Source: Aliishimia sp045106335 (GTDB taxonomy: Bacteria > Pseudomonadota > Alphaproteobacteria > Rhodobacterales > Rhodobacteraceae). Taken from it: 5,487 nucleotides of DNA. Below, piece by piece: positions 5,327 to 5,487 of this stretch. The notes below the pieces were generated by a model. It saw only the letters and a list, made by a program, of their open reading frames with translations, was not told the DNA's origin and ran no database searches. The stretch is taken from assembly GCA_045106335.1 (NCBI GenBank), contig JBGCEM010000171.1, forward strand, positions 1 to 5,487. Direction: 5' to 3'. The translations under genes and the position numbers were made by a program. The stretch's first letter is position 1. Each line of letters opens with the position of its first letter.

Positions 5327-5487
5327 CACGCAGATAACCGGGCCACCAGATCCTGCATAAACACATGCCCACGGTTGAATTCCGCCACTGTGATATATTC
5401 GTTGGGTTGATGCGCCTGCGCTATATTGCCTGGCCCACACACCACTGCAGAATAGCCCGCGCGCTGAAACTGCCCCGCTTCGGTCCC
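5326..5487 (-). CDS. argE: Acetylornithine deacetylase, C-terminal fragment
   Basis: The last 53 codons of a gene that begins beyond the right edge. The translation starts GTEAGQFQRAGYSAVVCGPG and continues NIAQAHQPNEYITVAEF, ending VARLSA. The segment GTEAG...GPGxIxQAHQPNEYI is the signature C-terminal part of ArgE in the M20 metallopeptidase family; the His of AHQPNEY (residue 26 of the fragment) corresponds to a conserved metal ligand. ArgE removes acetyl from N-acetylornithine to give ornithine in arginine biosynthesis, in the cytoplasm. Another M20 deacylase cannot be fully excluded from a fragment. A terminator-like hairpin begins at the stop codon, so it is probably not cotranscribed with ivd. 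Confidence 0.88.
   Translation of the reverse strand, partial: GTEAGQFQRAGYSAVVCGPGNIAQAHQPNEYITVAEFNRGHVFMQDLVARLSA

Noticed and set aside
5246..5440. A 64-codon minus-strand frame overlapping the argE end and the intergenic gap.
   Set aside because: The argE frame in the same place gives a clear M20 signature; this one is an out-of-frame shadow running through the repeat block.

Overview
The window looks like chromosome from an alphaproteobacterium, most likely a Rhodobacterales (Roseobacter-group) relative. This rests on the style of the protein sequences (especially the isovaleryl-CoA dehydrogenase and the carboxylase), on a fairly high G+C content (about 55-65% in lines counted by hand within the conserved enzymes), and on the gene order. 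That assignment is an inference; no 16S or other marker is present. Every gene I can support lies on the minus strand, so the window is read from its right end to its left end.

Reading in the direction of transcription: (1) 5487-5326, the last 53 codons of an ArgE-type acetylornithine deacetylase, cut by the window edge. (2) 5325-5206, a 120-base gap holding a hairpin just after argE, a second small inverted repeat, a perfect short-loop G-quadruplex motif on the + strand, and a plausible sigma-70-like promoter for the next operon. (3) 5205-4042, isovaleryl-CoA dehydrogenase. (4) 4042-3479, an unrecognised, probably exported, cysteine-rich protein of unusually low G+C. (5) 3482-3207, a 91-residue protein with one N-terminal membrane segment. 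(6) 3210-1660, an AMP-forming acyl-CoA synthetase. (7) 1663-59, the carboxyltransferase (beta) subunit of methylcrotonyl-CoA carboxylase. (8) 47-1, the first 15 codons of the biotin-carboxylase (alpha) subunit, cut by the window edge.

Genes 3 to 8 form one tightly packed leucine/isovalerate degradation (liu-type) operon. Successive genes overlap by 1 to 4 bases (TGATG or ATGA junctions), except the mccB-mccA junction, where an 11-base spacer carries a strong ribosome binding site fused to the stop codon. Isovaleryl-CoA dehydrogenase makes 3-methylcrotonyl-CoA, and the MccB/MccA carboxylase turns it into 3-methylglutaconyl-CoA. The hydratase and HMG-CoA lyase expected next would lie to the left of the window. 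The acyl-CoA synthetase probably feeds a free branched or short-chain acid into the pathway, but its substrate cannot be read from the sequence.

The window is mostly ordinary catabolic DNA. I see no defence system, mobile element, CRISPR array or RNA gene. The points deserving a second look are the two uncharacterised envelope-type proteins embedded between cytoplasmic leucine-degradation enzymes, and the composite hairpin/G-quadruplex element behind argE.
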